A program made the translations under genes and the position numbers. The notes under the pieces were generated by a model. It did no database searches. It was given only the letters and a program-made list of their open reading frames with translations, and was not told where the DNA came from. Source: Megalopta genalis (taxonomy: Eukaryota > Arthropoda > Insecta > Hymenoptera > Halictidae). Taken from it: a DNA stretch of 64,000 bases. The stretch lies in contig NW_027476190.1 of assembly GCF_051020955.1 (NCBI RefSeq), forward strand, positions 182,501 to 246,500, in the 5' to 3' direction. Below are positions 7,301 through 21,800 of this stretch, one piece after another (positions within the stretch are counted from its first letter, which is position 1; every line of letters begins with the position of its first letter).

Positions 7301-10300
7301 ATTTACGGCTAAAATAAATTTTTCTAATTTTTTTCAATAACATATTCCTGCTAAAATAACTTTTTTACATAGGGATTAAGCATTTAGAACGATACATTGT
7401 TTAAAATAAGGGCACTTTACTCTTGACATTTTACGGTTTTTTCAATTTTCTGAAAAATCCTATCATTAGATTTTTTTAAAAATACGATATTCTTGCTTAA
7501 CTAACGTTTCTACATAGGGATTAAGCATTTAGAACGAAATCTAATGTCAGAAAATGGCACTTTACTCTTGACATTTTTCGGTTTTTTCAATTTTCTGGGA
7601 AATCCTATCATTAGATTTTTTTAAAAATACGATATTCTTGCTTAACTAACGTTTTTACATAGGGATTAAGCATTTAGAACGAAATCTAATGTAGGAAAAT
7701 GGTACTTTACTCTTGATCGGTACGTTGGGACTTTGAAAATATTCGGGCGTTCCAATCGCTCGTCTGTTGCATCATAGCGCGTCTCGGCGCAATCGACCGA
7801 TTCGCTCGATCCATTATTTTCGATTTACGGCTAAAATAAATTTTTCTCATTTTATTCAATAACATATTCTTGCTTAAATAACTTTTTTACATAGGGATTA
7901 AGCATTTAGAACGATACATTGTTTAAAATAAGGGCACTTTACTCTTGACATTTTACGGTTTTTTCAATTTTCTGAAAAATCCTATCATTAGATTTTTTTT
8001 AGAATACGATATTCTTGCTTAACTAACGTTTCTACATAGGGATTAAGCATTTAGAACGAAATCTAATGTCAGAAAATGGCACTTTACTCTTGACATTTTC
8101 CGGTTTTTTCAATTTTCTGGAAAATCCTATCATTAGATTTTTTTAAAAATACGATATTCTTGCTTAACTAACGTTTTTACATAGGGATTAAGTATTTAGA
8201 ACGAAATCTAATGTAGGAAAATGGTACTTTACTCTTGATCGGTACGTTGGGACTTTGAAAATATTCGGGCGTACGCGGCGCGCTCGGCGCTTCGAACAGC
8301 TCCGGTGTCCCCATTATTTTCGATTTACGGCTAAAATAAATTTTTCTAATTTTTTTCAATAACATATTCCTGCTAAAATAACTTTTTTACATAGGGATTA
8401 AGCATTTAGAACGATACATTGTTTAAAATAAGGGCACTTTACTCTTGACATTTTACGGTTTTTTCAATTTTCTGAAAAATCCTATCATTAGATTTTTTTA
8501 AAAATACGATATTCTTGCTTAACTAACGTTTCTACATAGGGATTAAGCATTTAGAACGAAATCTAATGTCAGAAAATGGCACTTTACTCTTGACATTTTT
8601 CGGTTTTTTCAATTTTCTGGGAAATCCTATCATTAGATTTTTTTAAAAATACGATATTCTTGCTTAACTAACGTTTTTACATAGGTATTAAGCATTTAGA
8701 ACGAAATCTAATGTAGGAAAATGGTACTTTACTCTTGATCGGTACGTTGGGACTTTGAAAATATTCGGGCGTTCCAATCGCTCGTCTGTTGCATCATAGC
8801 GCGTCTCGGCGCAATCGACCGATTCGCTCGATCCATTATTTTCGATTTACGGCTAAAATAAATTTTTCTCATTTTATTCAATAACATATTCTTGCTTAAA
8901 TAACTTTTTTACATAGGGATTAAGCATTTAGAACGATACATTGTTTAAAATAAGGGCACTTTACTCTTGACATTTTACGGTTTTTTCAATTTTCTGAAAA
9001 ATCCTATCATTAGATTTTTTTTAGAATACGATATTCTTGCTTAACTAACGTTTCTACATAGGGATTAAGCATTTAGAACGAAATCTAATGTCAGAAAATG
9101 GCACTTTACTCTTGACATTTTCCGGTTTTTTCAATTTTCTGGAAAATCCTATCATTAGATTTTTTTAAAAATACGATATTCTTGCTTAACTAACGTTTTT
9201 ACATAGGGATTAAGTATTTAGAACGAAATCTAATGTAGGAAAATGGTACTTTACTCTTGATCGGTACGTTGGGACTTTGAAAATATTCGGGCGTACGCGG
9301 CGCGCTCGGCGCTTCGAACAGCTCCGGTGTCCCCATTATTTTCGATTTACAGCTAAAATAAATTTTTCTAATTTTTTTCAATAACATATTCCTGCTAAAA
9401 TAACTTTTTTACATAGGGATTAAGCATTTAGAACGATACATTGTTTAAAATAAGGGCACTTTACTCTTGACATTTTACGGTTTTTTCAATTTTCTGAAAA
9501 ATCCTATCATTAGATTTTTTTAAAAATACGATATTCTTGCTTAACTAACGTTTCTACATAGGGATTAAGCATTTAGAACGAAATCTAATGTCAGAAAATG
9601 GCACTTTACTCTTGACATTTTTCGGTTTTTTCAATTTTCTGGGAAATCCTATCATTAGATTTTTTTAAAAATACGATATTCTTGCTTAACTAACGTTTTT
9701 ACATAGGTATTAAGCATTTAGAACGAAATCTAATGTAGGAAAATGGTACTTTACTCTTGATCGGTACGTTGGGACTTTGAAAATATTCGGGCGTTCCAAT
9801 CGCTCGTCTGTTGCATCATAGCGCGTCTCGGCGCAATCGACCGATTCGCTCGATCCATTATTTTCGATTTACGGCTAAAATAAATTTTTCTCATTTTATT
9901 CAATAACATATTCTTGCTTAAATAACTTTTTTACATAGGGATTAAGCATTTAGAACGATACATTGTTTAAAATAAGGGCACTTTACTCTTGACATTTTAC
10001 GGTTTTTTCAATTTTCTGAAAAATCCTATCATTAGATTTTTTTTAGAATACGATATTCTTGCTTAACTAACGTTTCTACATAGGGATTAAGCATTTAGAA
10101 CGAAATCTAATGTCAGAAAATGGCACTTTACTCTTGACATTTTCCGGTTTTTTCAATTTTCTGGAAAATCCTATCATTAGATTTTTTTAAAAATACGATA
10201 TTCTTGCTTAACTAACGTTTTTACATAGGGATTAAGTATTTAGAACGAAATCTAATGTAGGAAAATGGTACTTTACTCTTGATCGGTACGTTGGGACTTT

Positions 10301-10366
10301 GAAAATATTCGGGCGTACGCGACGCGCTCGGCGCTTCGAACAGCTCCGGTGTCCCCATTATTTTCG
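7301..10366. repeat. Three tandem 1,022-bp A-B dimers
   Basis: Boundaries are at 7301, 7823, 8323, 8845, 9345 and 9867. Each A unit has GGGAAATCC in S2 and resembles u4/u6. Each B unit has TTTAGAATACG and TTTTCCGG and resembles u5/u7. The third B carries the u7 marker GCGACGCG. The unit at 8845 ends next to a private base change (TTTACAGCT near 9350). The first A unit lacks the TAGGTATTAAG marker of the later two. Confidence 0.9.
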
Positions 10367-11765
10367 ATTTACGGCTAAAATAAATTTTTCTAATTTTTTT
10401 CAATAACATATTCCTGCTAAAATAACTTTTTTACATAGGGATTAAGCATTTAGAACGATACATTGTTTAAAATAAGGGCACTTTACTCTTGATATTTTAC
10501 GGTTTTTTCAATTTTCTGAAAAATCCTATCATTAGATTTTTTTAAAAATACGATATTCTTGCTTAACTAACGTTTTTACATAGGGATTAAGCATTTAGAA
10601 CGAAATCTAATGTAGGAAAATGGTACTTTACTCTTGACCGGTACGTTGGGACTTTGAAAATATTCGGGCGTTCCAATCGCTCGTCTGTTGCATCATAGCG
10701 CGTCTCGGCGCAATCGACCGATTCGCTCGACCCATTATTTTCGATTTACGGCTAAAATAAATTTTTCTCATTTTATTCAATAACATATTCTTGCTTAGAT
10801 AACTTTTTTACATAGGGATTAAGCATTTAGAACGATATAATGTTTAAAATAAGGGCACTTTACTCTTGACATTTTACGGTTTTTTCAATTTTCTGAAAAA
10901 TCCTATCATTAGATTTTTTTAAAAATACGATAATCTTGCTTAACTAACGTTTCTACATAGGGATTAAGCATTTAGAACGAAATCTAATGTCAGAAAATGG
11001 CACTTTACTCTTGACATTTTTCGGTTTTTTCAATTTTCTGGAAAATCCTATCATTAGATTTTTTTAAAAATACGATATTCTTGCTTAACTAACGTTTTTA
11101 CATAGGGATTAAGCATTTAGAACGAAATCTAATGTAGGAAAATGGTACTTTACTCTTGACCGGTACGTTGGGACTTTGAAAATATTCGGGCGTTCCAATC
11201 GCTCGTCTGTTGCATCATAGCGCGTCTCGGCGCAATCGACCGATTCGCTCGATCCATTATTTTCGATTTACGGCTAAAATAAATTTTTCTCATTTTATTC
11301 AATAACATATTCTTGCTTAAATAACTTTTTTACATAGGGATTAAGCATTTAGAACGATACATTGTTTAAAATAAGGGCACTTTACTCTTGACATTTTACG
11401 GTTTTTTCAATTTTCTGAAAAATCCTATCATTAGATTTTTTTAAGAATACGATATTCTTGCTTAACTAACGTTTCTACATAGGGATTAAGCATTTAGAAC
11501 GAAATCTAATGTCAGAAAATGGCACTTTACTCTTGACATTTTTCGGTTTTTTCAATTTTCTGGAAAATCCTATCATTAGATTTTTTTAAAAATACGATAT
11601 TCTTGCTTAACTAACGTTTTTACATAGGGATTAAGTATTTAGAACGAAATCTAATGTAGGAAAATGGTACTTTACTCTTGATCGGTACGTTGGGACTTTG
11701 AAAATATTCGGGCGTACGCGGCGCGCTCGGCGCTTCGAACAGCTCCGGTGTCCCCATTATTTTCG
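10367..11765. repeat. 1,399-bp block: 377 + 522 + 500
   Basis: The first monomer (10367-10743) lacks one subrepeat; start motifs occur at 10433 and 10578 only. Its S1 has the TTGATATTTT of u8 and u10, while its leader has CTTTTTTAC rather than the CTGTTTTAC of true u1, so it looks like a u8/u1 crossover. The next two units match u2 and u3. The following block at 11766 repeats the same 377-522-500 order, making a near-duplicate pair. Confidence 0.88.
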
Positions 11766-14700
11766 ATTTACGGCTAAAATAAATTTTTCTAATTTTTTTC
11801 AATAACATATTCCTGCTAAAATAACTGTTTTACATAGGGATTAAGCATTTAGAACGATACATTGTTTAAAATAAGGGCACTTTACTCTTGATATTTTACG
11901 GTTTTTTCAATTTTCTGAAAAATCCTATCATTAGATTTTTTTAAAAATACGATATTCTTGCTTAACTAACGTTTTTACATAGGGATTAAGCATTTAGAAC
12001 GAAATCTAATGTAGGAAAATGGTACTTTACTCTTGACCGGTACGTTGGGACTTTGAAAATATTCGGGCGTTCCAATCGCTCGTCTGTTGCATCATAGCGC
12101 GTCTCGGCGCAATCGACCGATTCGCTCGACCCATTATTTTCGATTTACGGCTAAAATAAATTTTTCTCATTTTATTCAATAACATATTCTTGCTTAGATA
12201 ACTTTTTTACATAGGGATTAAGCATTTAGAACGATATAATGTTTAAAATAAGGGCACTTTACTCTTGACATTTTACGGTTTTTTCAATTTTCTGAAAAAT
12301 CCTATCATTAGATTTTTTTAAAAATACGATAATCTTGCTTAACTAACGTTTCTACATAGGGATTAAGCATTTAGAACGAAATCTAATGTCAGAAAATGGC
12401 ACTTTACTCTTGACATTTTTCGGTTTTTTCAATTTTCTGGAAAATCCTATCATTAGATTTTTTTAAAAATACGATATTCTTGCTTAACTAACGTTTTTAC
12501 ATAGGGATTAAGCATTTAGAACGAAATCTAATGTAGGAAAATGGTACTTTACTCTTGACCGGTACGTTGGGACTTTGAAAATATTCGGGCGTTCCAATCG
12601 CTCGTCTGTTGCATCATAGCGCGTCTCGGCGCAATCGACCGATTCGCTCGATCCATTATTTTCGATTTACGGCTAAAATAAATTTTTCTCATTTTATTCA
12701 ATAACATATTCTTGCTTAAATAACTTTTTTACATAGGGATTAAGCATTTAGAACGATACATTGTTTAAAATAAGGGCACTTTACTCTTGACATTTTACGG
12801 TTTTTTCAATTTTCTGAAAAATCCTATCATTAGATTTTTTTAAGAATACGATATTCTTGCTTAACTAACGTTTCTACATAGGGATTAAGCATTTAGAACG
12901 AAATCTAATGTCAGAAAATGGCACTTTACTCTTGACATTTTTCGGTTTTTTCAATTTTCTGGAAAATCCTATCATTAGATTTTTTTAAAAATACGATATT
13001 CTTGCTTAACTAACGTTTTTACATAGGGATTAAGTATTTAGAACGAAATCTAATGTAGGAAAATGGTACTTTACTCTTGATCGGTACGTTGGGACTTTGA
13101 AAATATTCGGGCGTACGCGGCGCGCTCGGCGCTTCGAACAGCTCCGGTGTCCCCATTATTTTCGATTTACGGCTAAAATAAATTTTTCTAATTTTTTTCA
13201 ATAACATATTCCTGCTAAAATAACTTTTTTACATAGGGATTAAGCATTTAGAACGATACATTGTTTAAAATAAGGGCACTTTACTCTTGACATTTTACGG
13301 TTTTTTCAATTTTCTGAAAAATCCTATCATTAGATTTTTTTAAAAATACGATATTCTTGCTTAACTAACGTTTCTACATAGGGATTAAGCATTTAGAACG
13401 AAATCTAATGTCAGAAAATGGCACTTTACTCTTGACATTTTTCGGTTTTTTCAATTTTCTGGGAAATCCTATCATTAGATTTTTTTAAAAATACGATATT
13501 CTTGCTTAACTAACGTTTTTACATAGGTATTAAGCATTTAGAACGAAATCTAATGTAGGAAAATGGTACTTTACTCTTGATCGGTACGTTGGGACTTTGA
13601 AAATATTCGGGCGTTCCAATCGCTCGTCTGTTGCATCATAGCGCGTCTCGGCGCAATCGACCGATTCGCTCGATCCATTATTTTCGATTTACGGCTAAAA
13701 TAAATTTTTCTCATTTTATTCAATAACATATTCTTGCTTAAATAACTTTTTTACATAGGGATTAAGCATTTAGAACGATACATTGTTTAAAATAAGGGCA
13801 CTTTACTCTTGACATTTTACGGTTATTTCAATTTTCTGAAAAATCCTATCATTAGATTTTTTTTAGAATACGATATTCTTGCTTAACTAACGTTTCTACA
13901 TAGGGATTAAGCATTTAGAACGAAATCTAATGTCAGAAAATGGCACTTTACTCTTGACATTTTCCGGTTTTTTCAATTTTCTGGAAAATCCTATCATTAG
14001 ATTTTTTTAAAAATACGATATTCTTGCTTAACTAACGTTTTTACATAGGGATTAAGTATTTAGAACGAAATCTAATGTAGGAAAATGGTACTTTACTCTT
14101 GATCGGTACGTTGGGACTTTGAAAATATTCGGGCGTACGCGGCGCGCTCGGCGCTTCGAACAGCTCCGGTGTCCCCATTATTTTCGATTTACGGCTAAAA
14201 TAAATTTTTCTAATTTTTTTCAATAACATATTCCTGCTAAAATAACTTTTTTACATAGGGATTAAGCATTTAGAACGATACATTGTTTAAAATAAGGGCA
14301 CTTTACTCTTGACATTTTACGGTTTTTTCAATTTTCTGAAAAATCCTATCATTAGATTTTTTTAAAAATACGATATTCTTGCTTAACTAACGTTTCTACA
14401 TAGGGATTAAGCATTTAGAACGAAATCTAATGTCAGAAAATGGCACTTTACTCTTGACATTTTTCGGTTTTTTCAATTTTCTGGGAAATCCTATCATTAG
14501 ATTTTTTTAAAAATACGATATTCTTGCTTAACTAACGTTTTTACATAGGTATTAAGCATTTAGAACGAAATCTAATGTAGGAAAATGGTACTTTACTCTT
14601 GATCGGTACGTTGGGACTTTGAAAATATTCGGGCGTTCCAATCGCTCGTCTGTTGCATCATAGCGCGTCTCGGCGCAATCGACCGATTCGCTCGATCCAT

Positions 14701-17700
14701 TATTTTCGATTTACGGCTAAAATAAATTTTTCTCATTTTATTCAATAACATATTCTTGCTTAAATAACTTTTTTACATAGGGATTAAGCATTTAGAACGA
14801 TACATTGTTTAAAATAAGGGCACTTTACTCTTGACATTTTACGGTTTTTTCAATTTTCTGAAAAATCCTATCATTAGATTTTTTTTAGAATACGATATTC
14901 TTGCTTAACTAACGTTTCTACATAGGGATTAAGCATTTAGAACGAAATCTAATGTCAGAAAATGGCACTTTACTCTTGACATTTTCCGGTTTTTTCAATT
15001 TTCTGGAAAATCCTATCATTAGATTTTTTTAAAAATACGATATTCTTGCTTAACTAACGTTTTTACATAGGGATTAAGTATTTAGAACGAAATCTAATGT
15101 AGGAAAATGGTACTTTACTCTTGATCGGTACGTTGGGACTTTGAAAATATTCGGGCGTACGCGACGCGCTCGGCGCTTCGAACAGCTCCGGTGTCCCCAT
15201 TATTTTCGATTTACGGCTAAAATAAATTTTTCTAATTTTTTTCAATAACATATTCCTGCTAAAATAACTTTTTTACATAGGGATTAAGCATTTAGAACGA
15301 TACATTGTTTAAAATAAGGGCACTTTACTCTTGATATTTTACGGTTTTTTCAATTTTCTGAAAAATCCTATCATTAGATTTTTTTAAAAATACGATATTC
15401 TTGCTTAACTAACGTTTCTACATAGGGATTAAGCATTTAGAACGAAATCTAATGTCAGAAAATGGCACTTTACTCTTGACATTTTTCGGTTTTTTCAATT
15501 TTCTGGGAAATCCTATCATTAGATTTTTTTAAAAATACGATATTCTTGCTTAACTAACGTTTTTACATCGGGATTAAGCATTTAGAACGAAATCTAATGT
15601 AGGAAAATGGTACTTTACTCTTGATCGGTACGTTGGGACTTTGAAAATATTCGGGCGTTCCAATCGCTCGTCTGTTGCATCATAGCGCGTCTCGGCGCAA
15701 TCGACCGATTCGCTCGATCCATTATTTTCGATTTACGGCTAAAATAAATTTTTCTCATTTTATTCAATAACATATTCTTGCTTAAATAACTTTTTTACAT
15801 AGGGATTAAGCATTTAGAACGATACATTGTTTAAAATAAGGGCACTTTACTCTTGACATTTTACGGTTTTTTCAATTTTCTGAAAAATCCTATCATTAGA
15901 TTTTTTTAAGAATACGATATTCTTGCTTAACTAACGTTTCTACATAGGGATTAAGCATTTAGAACGAAATCTAATGTCAGAAAATGGCACTTTACTCTTG
16001 ACATTTTTCGGTTTTTTCAATTTTCTGGAAAATCCTATCATTAGATTTTTTTAAAAATACGATATTCTTGCTTAACTAACGTTTTTACATAGGGATTAAG
16101 TATTTAGAACGAAATCTAATGTAGGAAAATGGTACTTTACTCTTGATCGGTACGTTGGGACTTTGAAAATATTCGGGCGTACGCGGCGCGCTCGGCGCTT
16201 CGAACAGCTCCGGTGTCCCCATTATTTTCGATTTACGGCTAAAATAAATTTTTCTAATTTTTTTCAATAACATATTCCTGCTAAAATAACTGTTTTACAT
16301 AGGGATTAAGCATTTAGAACGATACATTGTTTAAAATAAGGGCACTTTACTCTTGATATTTTACGGTTTTTTCAATTTTCTGAAAAATCCTATCATTAGA
16401 TTTTTTTAAAAATACGATATTCTTGCTTAACTAACGTTTCTACATAGGGATTAAGCATTTAGAACGAAATCTAATGTCAGAAAATGGCACTTTACTCTTG
16501 ACATTTTTCGGTTTTTTCAATTTTCTGGGAAATCCTATCATTAGATTTTTTTAAAAATACGATATTCTTGCTTAACTAACGTTTTTACATAGGGATTAAG
16601 CATTTAGAACGAAATCTAATGTAGGAAAATGGTACTTTACTCTTGATCGGTACGTTGGGACTTTGAAAATATTCGGGCGTTCCAATCGCTCGTCTGTTGC
16701 ATCATAGCGCGTCTCGGCGCAATCGACCGATTCGCTCGACCCATTATTTTCGATTTACGGCTAAAATAAATTTTTCTCATTTTATTCAATAACATATTCT
16801 TGCTTAGATAACTTTTTTACATAGGGATTAAGCATTTAGAACGATATAATGTTTAAAGTAAGGGCACTTTACTCTTGACATTTTACGGTTTTTTCAATTT
16901 TCTGAAAAATCCTACCATTAGATTTTTTTAAAAATACGATATTCTTGCTTAACTAACGTTTCTACATAGGGATTAAGCATTTAGAACGAAATCTAATGTC
17001 AGAAAATGGCACTTTACTCTTGACATTTTTCGGTTTTTTCAATTTTCTGGAAAATCCTATCATTAGATTTTTTTAAAAATACGATGTTCTTGCTTAACTA
17101 ACGTTTTTACATAGGGATTAAGCATTTAGAACGAAATCTAATGTAGGAAAATGGTACTTTACTCTTGACCGGTACGTTGGGACTTTGAAAATATTCGGGC
17201 GTTCCAATCGCTCGTCTGTTGCATCATAGCGCGTCTCGGCGCAATCGACCGATTCGCTCGACCCATTATTTTCGATTTACGGCTAAAATAAATTTTTCTC
17301 ATTTTATTCAATAACATATTCTTGCTTAGATAACTTTTTTACATAGGGATTAAGCATTTAGAACGATATAATGTTTAAAATAAGGGCACTTTACTCTTGA
17401 CATTTTACGGTTTTTTCAATTTTCTGAAAAATCCTATCATTAGATTTTTTTAAAAATACGATAATCTTGCATAACTAACGTTTCTACATAGGGATTAAGC
17501 ATTTAGAACGAAATCTAATGTCAGAAAATGGCACTTTACTCTTGACATTTTTCGGTTTTTTCAATTTTCTGGAAAATCCTATCATTAGATTTTTTTTAAA
17601 ATACGATATTCTTGCTTAACTAACGTTTTTACATAGGGATTAAGCATTTAGAACGAAATCTAATGTAGGAAAATGGTACTTTACTCTTGACCGGTACGTT

Positions 17701-18818
17701 GGGACTTTGAAAATATTCGGGCGTTCCAATCGCTCGTCTGTTGCATCATAGCGCGTCTCGGCGCAATCGACCGATTCGCTCGACCCATTATTTTCGATTT
17801 ACGGCTAAAATAAATTTTTCTCATTTTATTCAATAACATATTCTTGCTTAGATAACTTTTTTACATAGGGATTAAGCATTTAGAACGATATAATGTTTAA
17901 AATAAGGGCACTTTACTCTTGACATTTTACGGTTTTTTCAATTTTCTGAAAAATCCTATCATTAGATTTTTTTAAAAATACGATAATCTTGCTTAACTAA
18001 CGTTTCTACATAGGGATTAAGCATTTAGAACGAAATCTAATGTCAGAAAATGGCACTTTACTCTTGACATTTTTCGGTTTTTTCAATTTTCTGGAAAATC
18101 CTATCATTAGATTTTTTTAAAAATACGATATTCTTGCTTAACTAACGTTTTTACATAGGGATTAAGCATTTAGAACGAAATCTAATGTAGGAAAATGGTA
18201 CTTTACTCTTGACCGGTACGTTGGGACTTTGAAAATATTCGGGCGTTCCAATCGCTCGTCTGTTGCATCATAGCGCGTCTCGGCGCAATCGACCGATTCG
18301 CTCGACCCATTATTTTCGATTTACGGCTAAAATAAATTTTTCTCGTTTTATTCAATAACATATTCTTGCTTAGATAACTTTTTTACATAGGGATTAAGCA
18401 TTTAGAACGATATAATGTTTAAAATAAGGGCACTTTACTCTTGACATTTTACGGTTTTTTCAATTTTCTGAAAAATCCTATCATTAGATTTTTTTAAAAA
18501 TACGATAATCTTGCATAACTAACGTTTCTACATAGGGATTAAGCATTTAGAACGAAATCTAATGTCAGAAAATGGCACTTTACTCTTGACATTTTTCGGT
18601 TTTTTCAATTTTCTGGAAAATCCTATCATTAGATTTTTTTAAAAATACGATATTCTTGCTTAACTAACGTTTTTACATAGGGATTAAGTATTTAGAACGA
18701 AATCTAATGTAGGAAAATGGTACTTTACTCTTGATCGGTACGTTGGGACTTTGAAAATATTCGGGCGTACGCGGCGCGCTCGGCGCTTCGAACAGCTCCG
18801 GTGTCCCCATTATTTTCG
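11766..18818. repeat. HOR copy, 7,053 bp: u1-u12, u15, u16
   Basis: Monomer lengths from 11766 are 377, 522, 500, then three 522-500 pairs, then four 522 and one 500. Markers fall in canonical order: GGTTATTTC near 13822 (u5), GCGACGCG near 15160 (u7), ACATCGGG near 15565 (u8), TTAAGAATACG in u3 and u9, AAAGTAAGG near 16856 (u11), and CTCGTTTTATT near 18341 (u16). It is 1,044 bp shorter than the canonical HOR, equal to loss of exactly two 522-bp monomers (u13-u14). Confidence 0.88.
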
Positions 18819-21800
18819 ATTTACGGCTAAAATAAATTTTTCTAATTTTTTTCAATAACATATTCCTGCTAAAATAACTGTTTTACATAGGGATTAAGCA
18901 TTTAGAACGATACATTGTTTAAAATAAGGGCACTTTACTCTTGATATTTTACGGTTTTTTCAATTTTCTGAAAAATCCTATCATTAGATTTTTTTAAAAA
19001 TACGATATTCTTGCTTAACTAACGTTTTTACATAGGGATTAAGCATTTAGAACGAAATCTAATGTAGGAAAATGGTACTTTACTCTTGACCGGTACGTTG
19101 GGACTTTGAAAATATTCGGGCGTTCCAATCGCTCGTCTGTTGCATCATAGCGCGTCTCGGCGCAATCGACCGATTCGCTCGACCCATTATTTTCGATTTA
19201 CGGCTAAAATAAATTTTTCTCATTTTATTCAATAACATATTCTTGCTTAGATAACTTTTTTACATAGGGATTAAGCATTTAGAACGATATAATGTTTAAA
19301 ATAAGGGCACTTTACTCTTGACATTTTACGGTTTTTTCAATTTTCTGAAAAATCCTATCATTAGATTTTTTTAAAAATACGATAATCTTGCTTAACTAAC
19401 GTTTCTACATAGGGATTAAGCATTTAGAACGAAATCTAATGTCAGAAAATGGCACTTTACTCTTGACATTTTTCGGTTTTTTCAATTTTCTGGAAAATCC
19501 TATCATTAGATTTTTTTAAAAATACGATATTCTTGCTTAACTAACGTTTTTACATAGGGATTAAGCATTTAGAACGAAATCTAATGTAGGAAAATGGTAC
19601 TTTACTCTTGACCGGTACGTTGGGACTTTGAAAATATTCGGGCGTTCCAATCGCTCGTCTGTTGCATCATAGCGCGTCTCGGCGCAATCGACCGATTCGC
19701 TCGATCCATTATTTTCGATTTACGGCTAAAATAAATTTTTCTCATTTTATTCAATAACATATTCTTGCTTAAATAACTTTTTTACATAGGGATTAAGCAT
19801 TTAGAACGATACATTGTTTAAAATAAGGGCACTTTACTCTTGACATTTTACGGTTTTTTCAATTTTCTGAAAAATCCTATCATTAGATTTTTTTAAGAAT
19901 ACGATATTCTTGCTTAACTAACGTTTCTACATAGGGATTAAGCATTTAGAACGAAATCTAATGTCAGAAAATGGCACTTTACTCTTGACATTTTTCGGTT
20001 TTTTCAATTTTCTGGAAAATCCTATCATTAGATTTTTTTAAAAATACGATATTCTTGCTTAACTAACGTTTTTACATAGGGATTAAGTATTTAGAACGAA
20101 ATCTAATGTAGGAAAATGGTACTTTACTCTTGATCGGTACGTTGGGACTTTGAAAATATTCGGGCGTACGCGGCGCGCTCGGCGCTTCGAACAGCTCCGG
20201 TGTCCCCATTATTTTCGATTTACGGCTAAAATAAATTTTTCTAATTTTTTTCAATAACATATTCCTGCTAAAATAACTTTTTTACATAGGGATTAAGCAT
20301 TTAGAACGATACATTGTTTAAAATAAGGGCACTTTACTCTTGACATTTTACGGTTTTTTCAATTTTCTGAAAAATCCTATCATTAGATTTTTTTAAAAAT
20401 ACGATATTCTTGCTTAACTAACGTTTCTACATAGGGATTAAGCATTTAGAACGAAATCTAATGTCAGAAAATGGCACTTTACTCTTGACATTTTTCGGTT
20501 TTTTCAATTTTCTGGGAAATCCTATCATTAGATTTTTTTAAAAATACGATATTCTTGCTTAACTAACGTTTTTACATAGGTATTAAGCATTTAGAACGAA
20601 ATCTAATGTAGGAAAATGGTACTTTACTCTTGATCGGTACGTTGGGACTTTGAAAATATTCGGGCGTTCCAATCGCTCGTCTGTTGCATCATAGCGCGTC
20701 TCGGCGCAATCGACCGATTCGCTCGATCCATTATTTTCGATTTACGGCTAAAATAAATTTTTCTCATTTTATTCAATAACATATTCTTGCTTAAATAACT
20801 TTTTTACATAGGGATTAAGCATTTAGAACGATACATTGTTTAAAATAAGGGCACTTTACTCTTGACATTTTACGGTTATTTCAATTTTCTGAAAAATCCT
20901 ATCATTAGATTTTTTTTAGAATACGATATTCTTGCTTAACTAACGTTTCTACATAGGGATTAAGCATTTAGAACGAAATCTAATGTCAGAAAATGGCACT
21001 TTACTCTTGACATTTTCCGGTTTTTTCAATTTTCTGGAAAATCCTATCATTAGATTTTTTTAAAAATACGATATTCTTGCTTAACTAACGTTTTTACATA
21101 GGGATTAAGTATTTAGAACGAAATCTAATGTAGGAAAATGGTACTTTACTCTTGATCGGTACGTTGGGACTTTGAAAATATTCGGGCGTACGCGGCGCGC
21201 TCGGCGCTTCGAACAGCTCCGGTGTCCCCATTATTTTCGATTTACGGCTAAAATAAATTTTTCTAATTTTTTTCAATAACATATTCCTGCTAAAATAACT
21301 TTTTTACATAGGGATTAAGCATTTAGAACGATACATTGTTTAAAATAAGGGCACTTTACTCTTGACATTTTACGGTTTTTTCAATTTTCTGAAAAATCCT
21401 ATCATTAGATTTTTTTAAAAATACGATATTCTTGCTTAACTAACGTTTCTACATAGGGATTAAGCATTTAGAACGAAATCTAATGTCAGAAAATGGCACT
21501 TTACTCTTGACATTTTTCGGTTTTTTCAATTTTCTGGGAAATCCTATCATTAGATTTTTTTAAAAATACGATATTCTTGCTTAACTAACGTTTTTACATA
21601 GGTATTAAGCATTTAGAACGAAATCTAATGTAGGAAAATGGTACTTTACTCTTGATCGGTACGTTGGGACTTTGAAAATATTCGGGCGTACGCGGCGCGC
21701 TCGGCGCTTCGAACAGCTCCGGTGTCCCCATTATTTTCGATTTACGGCTAAAATAAATTTTTCTAATTTTTTTCAATAACATATTCCTGCTAAAATAACT

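Noticed and set aside
11155..16753. Mixed GACCGG/GATCC and GATCGG/GACCC tails as a separate third tail class
   Set aside because: They occur only where a GACC-type run meets a GATC-type run (for example units 10744 and 16231). They are the linked edge states of the HOR order and not an independent class.
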